Shown here: piece after piece, positions 48,760 to 63,714 of the stretch
How the letters are laid out: each line of letters opens with the position of its first letter
Numbering within the stretch: the stretch's first letter is position 1
Assembly: GCF_003610295.1 (NCBI RefSeq)
Contig: NZ_RAPV01000001.1
Location: 1,364,001 to 1,428,000, forward strand
Origin: Paraburkholderia sp. BL23I1N1
Lineage (GTDB): Bacteria; Pseudomonadota; Gammaproteobacteria; Burkholderiales; Burkholderiaceae
Reading direction: 5' to 3'
Length of the DNA stretch: 64,000 bases
Position numbers and translations under genes: made by a program
The notes under the pieces: generated by a model
The model's database searches: none
Told to the model about the DNA's origin: nothing
What the model saw: the letters and a program-made list of their open reading frames with translations, nothing else

Positions 48760-49548
48760 ATGTGGATCGATACGCACTGTCATCTCGACGCTTCCGAATT
48801 CGACGCCGATCGCGATGAAGTCGCCGATGCGGCGCGTCGAGCCGGCGTCGGGCGTATCGTGATTCCCGCGATCGGCCGCGAGAACTTCACGGCGGTGCGT
48901 GAACTCGCGCACCGCATCGACGGCGGCGCGTATGCGCTCGGCATCCATCCGCTCTTCACGCCGGAGGCGCAGGAGAGCGATCTCGACCTGCTGCGCATGG
49001 AAATCGAGGCGAGTCTTGACGATCCGCTGTTCGTCGGCATCGGCGAGATCGGCCTCGATTATTTCGTCGAAGGTCTCGACGATGCGCGCCAGCAGTTTTT
49101 CTATAACGGTCAACTTCAACTGGCGCGCGAATTCGATCTGCCGGTGATTTGCCACGTCCGCAAATCGCAGGATCAGGTGATCAAAGGGCTGCGGCGGCAT
49201 CAGATTCATCGCGGCATCGCGCACGCTTTCAACGGCAGTTTCCAGCAGGCTCAGGCGTATATCGACCAGGGCATGCATCTCGGTTTCGGCGGCAATCTGA
49301 CCTTCGAGCGGGCGCGGCAAATCCGCCGCCTTGCCGGGCAATTGCCGTTCGAGGCGTTGGTCGTCGAGACCGACGCGCCGGACATCGCGCCTTCCTGGAT
49401 GTACAAGCAGCGCAACTCGCCGGAGCAGATTCCGGGCATCGGCGCGGGCCTCGCGCAACTGCGCGGCATGACTGCCGACGAAGCCGCCCTAGGCACAACG
49501 GCTAACGCGCTCGCCGCGCTGCCGCGGCTCGCGCTTTCCTCTGCATAA
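48760..49548 (+). CDS. tatD: TatD family metal-dependent hydrolase
   Basis: A 262-residue TIM-barrel DNase/exonuclease family protein. Metal ligands: DTHCHLD at the N-terminus, Glu in GEIGLDYFVE, His in ICHVRKS, His in AHAFNGSF and Asp in VETDAPDIAPS. The family is linked to DNA repair and 3'-5' exonuclease activity. The start is the ATG before WIDTHCHLD. Confidence 0.92.
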   Translation: MWIDTHCHLDASEFDADRDEVADAARRAGVGRIVIPAIGRENFTAVRELAHRIDGGAYALGIHPLFTPEAQESDLDLLRMEIEASLDDPLFVGIGEIGLDYFVEGLDDARQQFFYNGQLQLAREFDLPVICHVRKSQDQVIKGLRRHQIHRGIAHAFNGSFQQAQAYIDQGMHLGFGGNLTFERARQIRRLAGQLPFEALVVETDAPDIAPSWMYKQRNSPEQIPGIGAGLAQLRGMTADEAALGTTANALAALPRLALSSA

Positions 49549-49574
49549 TTGATCCCGATGGTTTGAGTGGTTCG

Positions 49575-49599
49575 CGCCGGGCGGAACACACGCCCGGCG
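49575..49599 (+). terminator. Hairpin after tatD
   Basis: Perfect nine-base arms CGCCGGGCG and CGCCCGGCG, loop of seven. No clear T run follows. Lies between tatD and comEC. Confidence 0.5.
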
Positions 49600-49678
49600 G
49601 GCTTGCTCACGCCTGCTCGCTGTGCGTTGCGCCGTCCGGCGATGGCGGGGCGAAAGGGGTGGAAGCGGCGGAGGGTGG

Positions 49679-52591
49679 ATGCGGGCATGGTGGTGCGGGT
49701 TTGCGTTGGGGGTGATCTGGTTGCAGCGGCAGGCGGCATTGCCGGGTTGGGGTGGGTGGTGTGGGCTGGTGCTGCTTGGGAGCGTTGCAATTCTTGTGGC
49801 GGCGTGGGGAGTGCGGCGCGGTGCTCGAGGCGAGAGGGACGGCGGTTCTCCGGGCGAACGCGGCGGTGCTTCGGGCGAATGGCGTAGCGGTGCGCGGAAT
49901 GAGCTGCGCAGCGGTACTTCGGATGCAGTGTGCGGCGGTGCTTCGGATGGATCGTGCGTTGCTCCGATAATCGAGGGCGCGCGTGCGTTAGCTGCAATTT
50001 CGCGCATGTGCCGGACCTTGTTCAGCGTGCGCGTGCGCTCATACGTCGGTTGGGGCGCGGTGTGGATCGCGGCCTTATGTACAGGCGTTGGCTATGCCGC
50101 GTGGCGCGCTGAAACCCGGCTCGCGGTGAGCTTGCCGAGCGCTTGGGAGGGCCGCGATATCGACGTCGTCGGCAGCATCAAAGGTCTGCCGTCACGCGAC
50201 GACAAGGGCGCGCGCTTTCGCTTCGAAGTCGAGTCGGCCGATGCGCCGATCGCCGCTTTTCCACGCGTGATTCAACTGTCATGGATTGCCGAGGATGCGC
50301 CGCCGCCGTTGCTTGAACCGGGCGCGCGCTGGCGTCTGACCGTGCGCCTCAAGCGCCCGCATGGCAACGCGAACTTCGGCGTGCGCGATGCCGAAGCGAG
50401 TTTGCTGGCGCGCAACGTGCGCGCTACCGGCTACGTGAGCGCCCCGGCTCATGCATTGCGTCTACCAGGCAACGCGCGTGGCATCAGCGTGACAGTCGAT
50501 CGCTGGCGTGCCGCGCTGCGCGCACGCATCGACACGGTGCTCGCCGACGCACCGCACCGTGGGATTGTGGTGGCGCTCGCCATCGGCGCGCAGGACGAAG
50601 TCAGCGCCGCCGACTGGCTGCTGATGCGCGGCACGGGCACCAGTCATCTGGTCGCGATTTCGGGTTTGCATATTGGCTTTGCCGCGGGCCTTGCGGCGTG
50701 GCTTGCCGGTGCAGTGTGGCGGCGCTCGGGGTTCATCGGTCGCAACTGGCCGTTGCTGGTACCCGCGCAGATCGTCGCGGTGACCGGCGGCGCGCTGTTC
50801 GCGGGGCTGCATGCCGCGCTGGCCGGGTTCAACGTGCCGGCGCAGCGCGCACTATGGATGGCGGGCGTGGTGGCGCTCGCGTTTGTCAGCGGGCGCAACC
50901 TCCCACGATCGGTGGTGCTGGCGTGGGCGTTGGGGCTGGTGCTGCTGATCGATCCGTGGGCGGTGGTGTCGGCGGGATTCTGGCTGTCGTTCTGCGCGGT
51001 GGCGGCGATTCTGTTCGCGATGTCGGGACGGCCCCGCGTGCAGGATCACGAGCAGCGCCGTGACGAAGAGGGTGAGCGCGGTGTGATGCCATCCAGGTTC
51101 TTGAGCCTGTGGTCCGCGCTCTGTCGCCGCGCTCGTGCTTTCGGTGAACGCCTACGGAGCGCCGCGCATGTGCAGTTCGCGGTGACCGTCGCGCTTGCAC
51201 CGCTCACCGTCTACTGGTTCGCGCAGATTCCGTTGATTGGTCCGCTCGCCAATGCCTTCGCGATTCCGTGGGTGAGTCTGCTGGTGACGCCGGCGGTATT
51301 GGCGGGCGTCGCGTTGCCCACGCCTTTCGATGCCTACGCTTTTCGCGCCGCGCATACCTTGCTCGACCTGCTGGCCGAGGGTTTGCAGATGCTGTCCGGT
51401 CCGGCGTGGACGCTCTGGCGGTTGCCGCAGCCCGACGCGTGGACGCTCGCCGCCGCGGCGGTCGGTGTTCTCTGGTGTCTGGCGCCGCGTGGCTGGCCGC
51501 TGCGCTGGGCCGCACCGCTCACGTGGCTGCCGCTGCTGATGCCGGCGCCACCCGGGCCGCCGCATGGCAGTTTCCGGCTGACGGCGCTGGATATCGGGCA
51601 AGGCAGCTCGGTGCTGGTCGAAACGGCGCATCACACGCTGCTGTTCGACGCCGGGCCGGGGCCGGAATCGACGCATGCGGGTGAGCGGGTTGTCGTTCCG
51701 TTTTTGCAGGCGCACGGCGTCACGGCGCTCGATACGCTGATCATCAGCCACGCCGATTCCGACCACTCGGGCGGCGCGCCCGCTGTGCTGGACGCGATCG
51801 AGGTGCGTCAAATGGGGGCCGCCTTGGCGCCTTCGAATCCGCTGTGGGCGCAAGCCGGGCAACGCGGTGCGGATACGCTGCCCTGTGCGGCCGGGCAACG
51901 CTGGCAGTGGGACGGCGTCGAGTTCGCCATGCTCTGGCCGGACGCCGGGCCGCTGCAAGGCAAGCCGAATGCGCATTGCTGCGTGTTGCGGGTGAGTGCG
52001 ATGGCGGCTGCGGTGAAGCTGCCCGCCACGGAGAGCCCGCTTGCAGCGGAAAGGCCGCCGGCTGTGAAAAGCATGTCGCTCGCGGAAGGCAGAGCGGCTG
52101 TGGAGAGCACGTCGGCGGGACAGGCTCAAACCGCGCCTATACGCATGTCAGCCTTGTTAGCGGCAGACATCGAAGCGCCGGTCGAACGCATCCTGCTCGC
52201 GCGCGATCGCGACGTATTGCGCGCCCAGATACTGGTCGTGCCGCATCATGGGAGCAAGACCTCGTCGACCGAGCCGTTCCTCGACTCTATCGACCCGCTC
52301 ATCGCGCTATTTCAGGTAGGCTATCGCAACCGATTTCATCATCCGAATGCGGGGGTGTTCGAGCGTTACAAGGCGCGGCATATCGAGCTTGCACGCAGCG
52401 ATACGGACGGCGCGGTGCGGGTCGACGTCAACCCGGATGTCGGCCCAGGTCTCAACCCGGGCCTCGGGCCCGTGGGAAGTATCGAAGCCAACGCGGAAGT
52501 TGCGCCGCAAAGCGCTCCGGGCCTGAACGGCGCCGCATTGACACTCGAGCGCTATCGCGACACGCAGCGCCGCTACTGGATGGATCGCTGA
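49679..52591 (+). CDS. comEC: DNA uptake channel ComEC/Rec2
   Basis: About 970 residues. The start at 49679 has GGAGGG upstream. The N-terminal region has several membrane helices and a DUF4131-like domain; the competence domain follows (GTSHLVAISGLHIGFAAGLA); the C-terminal metallo-beta-lactamase domain has DIGQGSSVLVE, ISHADSDHSGGAPAV and VPHHGSKTSS. It takes single-stranded DNA across the inner membrane in transformation. Low-complexity inserts interrupt it between early helices (about residues 50-95) and within the lactamase domain (about 780-840). Confidence 0.9.
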   Translation: MRAWWCGFALGVIWLQRQAALPGWGGWCGLVLLGSVAILVAAWGVRRGARGERDGGSPGERGGASGEWRSGARNELRSGTSDAVCGGASDGSCVAPIIEGARALAAISRMCRTLFSVRVRSYVGWGAVWIAALCTGVGYAAWRAETRLAVSLPSAWEGRDIDVVGSIKGLPSRDDKGARFRFEVESADAPIAAFPRVIQLSWIAEDAPPPLLEPGARWRLTVRLKRPHGNANFGVRDAEASLLARNVRATGYVSAPAHALRLPGNARGISVTVDRWRAALRARIDTVLADAPHRGIVVALAIGAQDEVSAADWLLMRGTGTSHLVAISGLHIGFAAGLAAWLAGAVWRRSGFIGRNWPLLVPAQIVAVTGGALFAGLHAALAGFNVPAQRALWMAGVVALAFVSGRNLPRSVVLAWALGLVLLIDPWAVVSAGFWLSFCAVAAILFAMSGRPRVQDHEQRRDEEGERGVMPSRFLSLWSALCRRARAFGERLRSAAHVQFAVTVALAPLTVYWFAQIPLIGPLANAFAIPWVSLLVTPAVLAGVALPTPFDAYAFRAAHTLLDLLAEGLQMLSGPAWTLWRLPQPDAWTLAAAAVGVLWCLAPRGWPLRWAAPLTWLPLLMPAPPGPPHGSFRLTALDIGQGSSVLVETAHHTLLFDAGPGPESTHAGERVVVPFLQAHGVTALDTLIISHADSDHSGGAPAVLDAIEVRQMGAALAPSNPLWAQAGQRGADTLPCAAGQRWQWDGVEFAMLWPDAGPLQGKPNAHCCVLRVSAMAAAVKLPATESPLAAERPPAVKSMSLAEGRAAVESTSAGQAQTAPIRMSALLAADIEAPVERILLARDRDVLRAQILVVPHHGSKTSSTEPFLDSIDPLIALFQVGYRNRFHHPNAGVFERYKARHIELARSDTDGAVRVDVNPDVGPGLNPGLGPVGSIEANAEVAPQSAPGLNGAALTLERYRDTQRRYWMDR

Positions 52592-52698
52592 TGAATTGCC
52601 GCCCGCACAGACAGAACAAATGCGCCGCCGGGCTCGGAGCTTGAGTGAAAAGTCAGGCCTGAAGCCCGCGCGCTAAAACAGAACGGAGAGAGCCGCAG

Positions 52699-57730
<5,032 letters not shown>

Positions 57731-57787
57731 TGGTCTGGCTGCAAGCGCCGACCGATGAGCCGGTTATCCTTCGTTTCTGATTGACCC

Positions 57788-57816
57788 CGCCGCCCTGCGT
57801 ATAGCGCAGGGCGGCG
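57788..57816 (+). terminator. Strong hairpin terminator after eno
   Basis: Twelve-base perfect arms CGCCGCCCTGCG and CGCAGGGCGGCG with loop TATAG, then TGTATTTATT. Lies between eno and ftsB. Confidence 0.7.
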
Positions 57817-57837
57817 TGTATTTATTGTGCTTACTTC

Positions 57838-58269
57838 ATGCGGCTTGTCACTGCTGTCCTGATCGTTCTACTGGCGCTGATCCAGTACCCGCTCTGGTGG
57901 GGGCACGGCGGCTGGTTGCGCGTGCATGAGTTGCAGCAGCAACTGGCGCAGCAACTGCAGAAGAACGCCGATTCGAAGCTCCGCAATGAGCGCATTCAGG
58001 GTGAAGTGCAGGATTTGCAGAACGGTACGGCCGCCGTGGAAGAGCGGGCTCGCTACGAAATGGGCATGGTGAAGGACGGCGAAGTGTTCGTGCAGTTCGT
58101 GGCGCCGAATGCGCCGTTGCCGAATACGAACACGCCGTCGGTTACCACGTCTACGCGTGGTGAAGTCTCGGCGGCACCGCTGCATGTGGTGCCGAACCCG
58201 GAGTCGCGCGCGAAACCGGATCGCAAGCATGGCGGCAAGACGGTCAAAGACAAGAAGGCCACACACTGA
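57838..58269 (+). CDS. ftsB: Cell division protein FtsB
   Basis: A 143-residue bitopic protein. The N-terminal helix ([20 protein letters not shown]) spans the inner membrane; a periplasmic coiled coil ([40 protein letters not shown]) and [19 protein letters not shown] follow, as in FtsB. It works with FtsL and FtsQ at the division site. The Pro/Thr/Lys tail of about 45 residues is longer than in E. coli. The eno-ftsB order is typical. Confidence 0.92.
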   Translation: MRLVTAVLIVLLALIQYPLWWGHGGWLRVHELQQQLAQQLQKNADSKLRNERIQGEVQDLQNGTAAVEERARYEMGMVKDGEVFVQFVAPNAPLPNTNTPSVTTSTRGEVSAAPLHVVPNPESRAKPDRKHGGKTVKDKKATH

Positions 58270-58284
58270 GTGTAGCCATAGTCA

Positions 58285-58304
58285 GGCGGGCTGAGCCCGC
58301 TTCG
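58285..58304. terminator. Bidirectional hairpin between convergent genes
   Basis: GCGGGC-TGA-GCCCGC (58286-58300) between ftsB and the minus-strand lipoprotein gene. Confidence 0.5.
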
Positions 58305-58306
58305 AC

Positions 58307-58687
58307 TTACCAGCCCCAGTACGGCGAATAGCCTACGCCAACACCCGTACCCCAGCCGTGCCCCCAACCGCCACCGTAATAGCTGCCATACACGCTCACG
58401 GGCGGCGAGTAATAACGTGAATACGCTTGAGCCGCGTTCTCGGCGGCAATGGCCTGATTCTGATCGGATAACACCTGACGGTCGATCGCGTCATAGCGTT
58501 CGCGTTCTTCCGGCGTGAGCGGCCGGGCGGTGCTCGTCATGCCCGACTGGTCGGCCGGAAGGCGGCTATAAATCGGCGATGGGCCCGGCGGGTCCATCAC
58601 GCAACCCGTAAGCGCAGCACTGCCGGCGATGACTGTCAGCACGGTGAGCGAGCGCATGCAATGCGTTAGCGAAGCAGGGATGTTCAT
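58307..58687 (-). CDS. Small lipoprotein of unknown function
   Basis: A 126-residue protein from the ATG at 58687, with GGAG upstream. Signal peptide about 1-28 with lipobox LTGC. The middle has TPEERERYDAIDRQVLSDQN and the C-terminus is rich in Gly, Tyr and Trp (YGSYYGGGWGHGWGTG), which is typical of small outer-membrane-associated lipoproteins. Function unknown. Confidence 0.75.
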   Translation of the reverse strand: MNIPASLTHCMRSLTVLTVIAGSAALTGCVMDPPGPSPIYSRLPADQSGMTSTARPLTPEERERYDAIDRQVLSDQNQAIAAENAAQAYSRYYSPPVSVYGSYYGGGWGHGWGTGVGVGYSPYWGW

Positions 58688-58856
58688 TTTGATCTCCATC
58701 AGTCGGATACCTAAGCAAAACATGCACAGCATGCAGCGCTAATGATCCAACGCAACGATCGACGATAACGCGCCGCCCGAGCCTCGAAAAAGGCAGCCGG
58801 CGACGTGTCATTTTACTGCTTTGACACAGGCGAAATGGGCTCGCCGCCGGGCCGCT

Positions 58857-59807
58857 TCAGTGCCGCTGGTCAGCAGCCGGCGTCACGCCATGTGAAAGCG
58901 CATTGGCGACGAAAAGTTGCGCCACGTCGACCGGATCGAACTCGTACCGTTGATTACAGAATTCGCAATGAATTTCGACGTGACCGCGCTCTTCGATCAC
59001 GCCGTCCACTTCTTCGCGGCCTAGCATCTTCAGCATCGCGCCGACTTTTTCGCGCGAACAGCTGCATTCGAAGCGCGCCGTGGCCGGTTCGAAATGCTGC
59101 ACATTTTCCTGCCAGAACAGACGGCGGAAAATCGTTGCGGGTTCTTCCTTCAGCAGCTCGTCTTGCGACATCGTGCCGCCGAGTGTGCAGACGCGCTCCC
59201 ACGTGTCCACATCCAGATCGCCAGGATGCGGAACAATGCCGCCGTCGCCAGGCAGCTTTTGCAGCAGCATGCCGACTGCGCGTTCGGTGTTCGCCGCGAG
59301 CCACAAACGCGTGTCGAGCTGCTCGGAGTGATGCATGTAGTGTTCGAGCACTTCGGACATCGACTTGAGCGGGCCGTCCACACCCGAGAGCGGCACGATA
59401 CTTTGATACGGTTGCTGGCCAGGCTTCTTTTCGCGCGGGTCGAGCGTAATCACGCAACGGCCATGGCCGCTCGCGTTGACCAGTTCGATCATGGAGGCGG
59501 TGTCGTCGATCGTATTGCCCGTTTCGCCGGAAAGCTTGGCGGTGGCGCGCATCGACAGGTCGGAGCTGCACTGCACCACCAGCATTTTGGCCGGGCCGTC
59601 GCCGAAAATCTGCATGACGAGCGTGCCGTCGAACTTGAGATTCGCCGAAAGCAGCGCGCACGCGGCCATCATCTCGCCGAGAATCGTCCGGACAGGGGCC
59701 GGATAGTCCCGGCGCGTCAGCACTTCCTGCCACGTATTGCGCAGCGAAACGATCTCGCCACGCACCGGCGCCGCGCTGAACATGAATTTTTGCAACTGGT
59801 CGCTCAC
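58857..59807 (-). CDS. hslO: Redox-regulated chaperone Hsp33
   Basis: A 316-residue protein. The C-terminal zinc centre is complete: C248-S-C250 and C281-E-F-C284. The N-terminal domain begins KFMFSAAPVRGEIVSLRNTW. Under oxidative stress the cysteines form disulfides and the protein becomes an ATP-independent holdase. Monocistronic in appearance. Confidence 0.95.
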   Translation of the reverse strand: MSDQLQKFMFSAAPVRGEIVSLRNTWQEVLTRRDYPAPVRTILGEMMAACALLSANLKFDGTLVMQIFGDGPAKMLVVQCSSDLSMRATAKLSGETGNTIDDTASMIELVNASGHGRCVITLDPREKKPGQQPYQSIVPLSGVDGPLKSMSEVLEHYMHHSEQLDTRLWLAANTERAVGMLLQKLPGDGGIVPHPGDLDVDTWERVCTLGGTMSQDELLKEEPATIFRRLFWQENVQHFEPATARFECSCSREKVGAMLKMLGREEVDGVIEERGHVEIHCEFCNQRYEFDPVDVAQLFVANALSHGVTPAADQRH

Positions 59808-59870
59808 AACTTTTCCTCGGTCGAATGACGCAGCCTGGGCTGCGCCGTGCGCGCCGCGCGCTCCGGCTGA

Positions 59871-60395
59871 TTAGCCGATGCGCACGAGCTGCGCCTTGAA
59901 ATAATCGCGGCGCTCGGCATAGCTTGCCGTGCCGCGCTGCATATTTGCGATGTCCGTCTCGGTCAGTTCCCGCACCACTTTGGCGGGCGCGCCGAGAATC
60001 AGCGAATTGTCGGGAAACACTTTGCCTTCAGTGACGATGGCGCCCGCTCCGACCAGACAGTTGCGGCCGATCACCGCACCATTCAAGACCACGGCCTGAA
60101 TTCCGATCAGCGAGCCTTCCTTGATCGTGCAGCCGTGCAGCATGACCTGGTGGCCGATCGTCACGTTCGGCTCGATCGTCAGCGGGAAGCCCGGGTCGGT
60201 GTGCAGCACCGCGTTTTCCTGAACGTTACTGCCGGCGCCGAGGGTGATCGGCTCGTTGTCGCCGCGCAGCGTTGCGCCGAACCAGACGCTTGAATTTTCC
60301 TCGAGGGTCACATTGCCGATAATGTTCGCCGAATCCGCGACGAACACGCTTTCGTGGATGGTCGGGGCTGCCTCGCCAAGCTTATAAATTGTCAC
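59871..60395 (-). CDS. Gamma-carbonic anhydrase family protein
   Basis: A 174-residue left-handed beta-helix protein. The GTG start at 60395 has AGGAG five bases upstream. Hexapeptide-like turns run from VFVADSANIIGNVTLEENSS onward; VLHTDPG and TIGHQVMLHGCTI carry the three metal-binding His residues. Whether it hydrates CO2 or has another role (as in YrdA/PaaY proteins) cannot be told. Confidence 0.88.
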   Translation of the reverse strand: MTIYKLGEAAPTIHESVFVADSANIIGNVTLEENSSVWFGATLRGDNEPITLGAGSNVQENAVLHTDPGFPLTIEPNVTIGHQVMLHGCTIKEGSLIGIQAVVLNGAVIGRNCLVGAGAIVTEGKVFPDNSLILGAPAKVVRELTETDIANMQRGTASYAERRDYFKAQLVRIG

Positions 60396-60615
60396 AGTGT
60401 CTCCTCTTGATCGGTCGCTATGCGCTGCGAGGGCGGGTTGGGGCGGTAACGGGCTGCAAAGTAGTGGCCGCAAAGAGGCTGCAAAATGCCCGAAAGCGTC
60501 CCGCTGGACTGGGTTGTCTGGCCGGCCCCGCGCGATTGGCACGCGAGATGGTCGAATCGAGTATTGTAAACGGTTGTGTGGTTAGGCCGCCTGGCGGTGC
60601 TTAAAGTGGTACCCC

Positions 60616-60663
60616 AGCGGTACCACAAGCGGTACCACAAGCGGTACCACAAGCGGTGCCACC
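60616..60663. repeat. 12-bp tandem repeat
   Basis: Four consecutive units of AGCGGTACCACA (the last degenerate), with a related partial unit just before at 60605. It lies in the 360-base gap between the carbonic-anhydrase-family gene and the ferritin-like gene, outside confident coding sequence. The rest of that gap shows nothing I can assign. Confidence 0.85.
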
Positions 60664-60756
60664 AGCCGTGCGGCGCCCAGCCTTGGCGAACGCCGCGTCT
60701 TCCGTCTGCTGCCTTCCGTCTCGCCTCGTGCCGTGCCCTTTGCCAACCTCGTTGCC

Positions 60757-61677
60757 ATGAATTCCGCTGCTCCGTCTACTTCACCCGTTGCGCCGATATC
60801 GAATCCTGAGATTTGTCCGGATCGCGCGAACTGCGCGCGCACTGCGGCGCTGGCCGCATTGTGTGAAGTCGACCCGGCAACCAAGGCAGTCGCGGCCCGT
60901 GCGTTATACGCCGCCGTGCTCGACGGCAGTCTCGCATGCCCCGCAAACCTCGAAATCGCCGAGCCGGCAGACTTGCCGGGCCGCCCCGCACGCCCCGAAC
61001 TGGTCGATCCGCGCAAGCTGAAGCGCCGCAGCATGCAATCGCCTGAAGGGCGGGCCGTCTTGCTGCACGCGCTTGCGCACATCGAATTCAACGCCATCAA
61101 TCTCGCGCTCGACGCCGTCTGGCGTTTTGCCGGCATGCCCGCCGGGTTCTACACCGATTGGCTCAAAGTTGCCGCCGAAGAAGCGCATCACTTCTCGCTG
61201 CTGGTCGCGCGGCTTGCGGAGTTCGGCCATGCTTACGGCGATTTCCCCGCCCACGACGGGCTCTGGGACATGTGCGAGCGCACCCGCGCCGACGTGCTGG
61301 CGCGCATGGCGCTGGTGCCGCGCACCCTCGAAGCGCGCGGCCTCGACGCTTCGCCGCCGATCCGCGCCCGCCTGCAGCAGGCAGGCGACCATGCATCCGC
61401 GGCGATTCTCGACGTGATCCTGCGCGACGAAATCGGCCACGTGCTGACCGGCAACCGCTGGTTTCGTCATCTGTGCGACGAGAACGGGCTCGATCCGCAC
61501 GCCACCTACACGCGTCTCGCCGACCAGTATCACGCACCGAAATTACGTGGTCCGTTCAATTTCGAGGCGCGCCGCGACGCCGGATTCGACGAAGCCGAAC
61601 TGGCCGCGCTGGTTGCCCTGGCCGGCCTCGACGCTGAGCAACCGCCCCGGCCGGCCCCGTTGACCCTGAGCGACTGA
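60757..61677 (+). CDS. Ferritin-like DUF455 family protein
   Basis: A protein of about 306 residues from the ATG at 60757 (a GTG at 60733 is also possible). Ferritin-like helices carry Glu/His ligands: HIEFNAINLALDAVWRFAG, AAEEAHHFSLLVARLAEFG and LRDEIGHVLTGNRWFRHLC. WLKVAAEEAHHF is typical of DUF455. Probably binds a di-metal centre; the reaction is unknown. Confidence 0.87.
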   Translation: MNSAAPSTSPVAPISNPEICPDRANCARTAALAALCEVDPATKAVAARALYAAVLDGSLACPANLEIAEPADLPGRPARPELVDPRKLKRRSMQSPEGRAVLLHALAHIEFNAINLALDAVWRFAGMPAGFYTDWLKVAAEEAHHFSLLVARLAEFGHAYGDFPAHDGLWDMCERTRADVLARMALVPRTLEARGLDASPPIRARLQQAGDHASAAILDVILRDEIGHVLTGNRWFRHLCDENGLDPHATYTRLADQYHAPKLRGPFNFEARRDAGFDEAELAALVALAGLDAEQPPRPAPLTLSD

Positions 61678-61762
61678 AGCCTTCTTCCATGGTCGGAGCC
61701 CACGCATCGTCCGGCTATCTCGTTATAATCGAACGACCATTCTTTTTTTGGGCGTGCCGTTC

Positions 61763-62647
61763 ATGAATACCTCCAAGTCTGAGTTCGTCGCCGTGCGCGG
61801 CATCCGTCTGCACGTGCGGCGCTGGGGCAATCCGGATGCGCCGATGCTGTTCATGCTGCACGGCTGGATGGACGTGGCGGCGTCGTTCCAGTTCGTCGTC
61901 GACTCATTGGGCGGCGACTGGCAGGTAATTGCGCCCGATATGCGCGGCTTCGGCCTGTCGGACTGGCCGGTCGCAGAGCGCGGCGGCGGCAACTACTGGA
62001 TCCAGGACTACCTCGCCGATCTCGACGCACTGGTCGATCACTACGCCCCGACCGGCGAAGTCAATCTGGTCGGCCACAGCATGGGCGCGAACATCGCCTG
62101 CCTGTATGCGGGCGTACGGCCGGAACGGGTGCGGCGCGTGGTCGATCTGGAAGGTTTCGGCCTCGCGCCTTCGCACTCGGCGCAAGCGCCCAAGCGTTTG
62201 CGCAATTGGCTCGACGAGTTGCGCGATCCGCCGCAGCTCAAGCACTACGCGTCGCTGGATGACGTCGCCGGGCGCCTGATCAAGACCAATCCGCGTCTCG
62301 CTTTGCAGCACGCCCAGTTCCTCGCGCAGCATTGGTCCAAGCCGGACGGAGAAGGGCGCTTCATGCTGCTCGCCGATCCGGCGCACAAACTGCGCGGCCC
62401 GACGCTATACCGCCTCGACGAAGTGATGGCCGTGTGGCGCAAGGTCACCGCCAAAGTGCTGCACGTCGAGGCCGCCAACTCGCCCACGCTCGCACAGATC
62501 GCCGGCGAGATTCCGCTCGACGAATTCAAGGCGCGTTTCCAGGCTTTTCCGAACTGGCGCGAGAAGATCATCGACGAAGCGGGGCACATGGTTCATCACG
62601 ACCAGCCGGAGCAGGTCGCCGCGCTGATCGAGGGCTTCTGCGCCTGA
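61763..62647 (+). CDS. Alpha/beta hydrolase
   Basis: A 294-residue protein from the ATG at 61763. LFMLHGWMDVAASFQFV is the oxyanion segment, VNLVGHSMGANIACLYAG the nucleophile elbow and EAGHMVHHDQPEQVA the catalytic His. A TATAAT at 61724-61729 is the likely -10. Substrate unknown. Confidence 0.88.
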   Translation: MNTSKSEFVAVRGIRLHVRRWGNPDAPMLFMLHGWMDVAASFQFVVDSLGGDWQVIAPDMRGFGLSDWPVAERGGGNYWIQDYLADLDALVDHYAPTGEVNLVGHSMGANIACLYAGVRPERVRRVVDLEGFGLAPSHSAQAPKRLRNWLDELRDPPQLKHYASLDDVAGRLIKTNPRLALQHAQFLAQHWSKPDGEGRFMLLADPAHKLRGPTLYRLDEVMAVWRKVTAKVLHVEAANSPTLAQIAGEIPLDEFKARFQAFPNWREKIIDEAGHMVHHDQPEQVAALIEGFCA

Positions 62648-62750
62648 ACCTTGCAAATAGGCTTCGGTGCGAGATCCGCTATCGTGAGATAGCGCTGCGG
62701 GCATTTACTGCGTTGCAGTAAAATGTGTGCTGAACCTTCTCAAGACAAAG

Positions 62751-63582
62751 ATGAACGCCGACCTCCACTGTCACTCCACCGTTTCCGACGGCCAGTTCGC
62801 GCCGGCCGATGTCGCGCGCCGCGCGCACGCGGGCGGCGTGACGCTGTGGGCGTTGACCGATCACGACGAACTGGGTGGCCAGCACGAAGCGCGCAGCGCC
62901 GCCGAGGCGCTTGGCATGGACTACCTGAGCGGCGTGGAAATCTCGGTGACATGGGCTTCGCGCACGGTGCACATCGTCGGACTCGGCGTCGATCCTACGA
63001 GCGCGACGCTGATCGATGGCCTTGCGCGCACCCGTAACGGCCGCGCGGCGCGCGCCGAAGCAATGGGCGAACAGCTGGCCGCGCTCGGCATTCCCGACGC
63101 CTATCAAGGCGCGCTCAAATACGTCTCGAACCCGGACATGATTTCGCGCACGCACTTCGCGCGCTTCATGGTCGAAAGCGGCTACGCCAGCTCGACGCAA
63201 GACGTGTTCACGCGCTTCCTCGGCGACGGCAAGCCCGGCTATGTGTCGCATCGCTGGGCAAAACTGGCGGACGCGGTGGGCTGGATCCAGGCGGCCGGCG
63301 GCGAGGCGGTCATCGCGCACCCAGGTCGCTATGCATACTCGCCAGTCGAATTCGACGCGTTTTTTTGCTGAATTCATCGACCTCGGCGGCAAGGCGATCG
63401 AAGTGGTGACGGGCAGCCACACACCGGATCAGTACCGCGAATACGCGGACGTGGCGCGCCGCTTCGGCTTCGAGGCCTCGCGCGGTTCCGACTTCCACGC
63501 ACCCGGCGAGGGCCGCGTCGATCTCGGCACGCTGCCGCCGCTTCCTTCCGATCTCAAGCCCGTCTGGGAACGCTGGTTGTGA
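62751..63582 (+). CDS. PHP-domain phosphoesterase, disrupted by one base
   Basis: A metal-dependent phosphoesterase of the YciV/TrpH type. NADLHCHSTVSDGQFAP, LTDHDELGGQ, SGVEISVTW, AVIAHPGRYAYS and RGSDFHAPGEG give the PHP metal ligands. The frame breaks at seven T (63360-63366); with six T it reads FDAFFAEFIDLGGKAIEVV on to 63582, about 276 residues. As given it stops at 63371. It probably acts as a nucleoside 3',5'-bisphosphate or RNA 5'-end phosphatase/exonuclease, as RNase AM/TrpH does. Since it is a housekeeping gene, sequence error is likelier than decay. Confidence 0.82.
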
Positions 63583-63714
63583 TCGCGCGCCGTGCCGCAG
63601 CGGCACGATTTGCGCGACAACCGTTGCCCGGAGTGCGTGCATTCGCCCGATCTTCCACCCGGCTTTCCATCCGAGTTTTTCTGCACCGTCACCCGTAGCC
63701 ACCGATAGTCAAAA

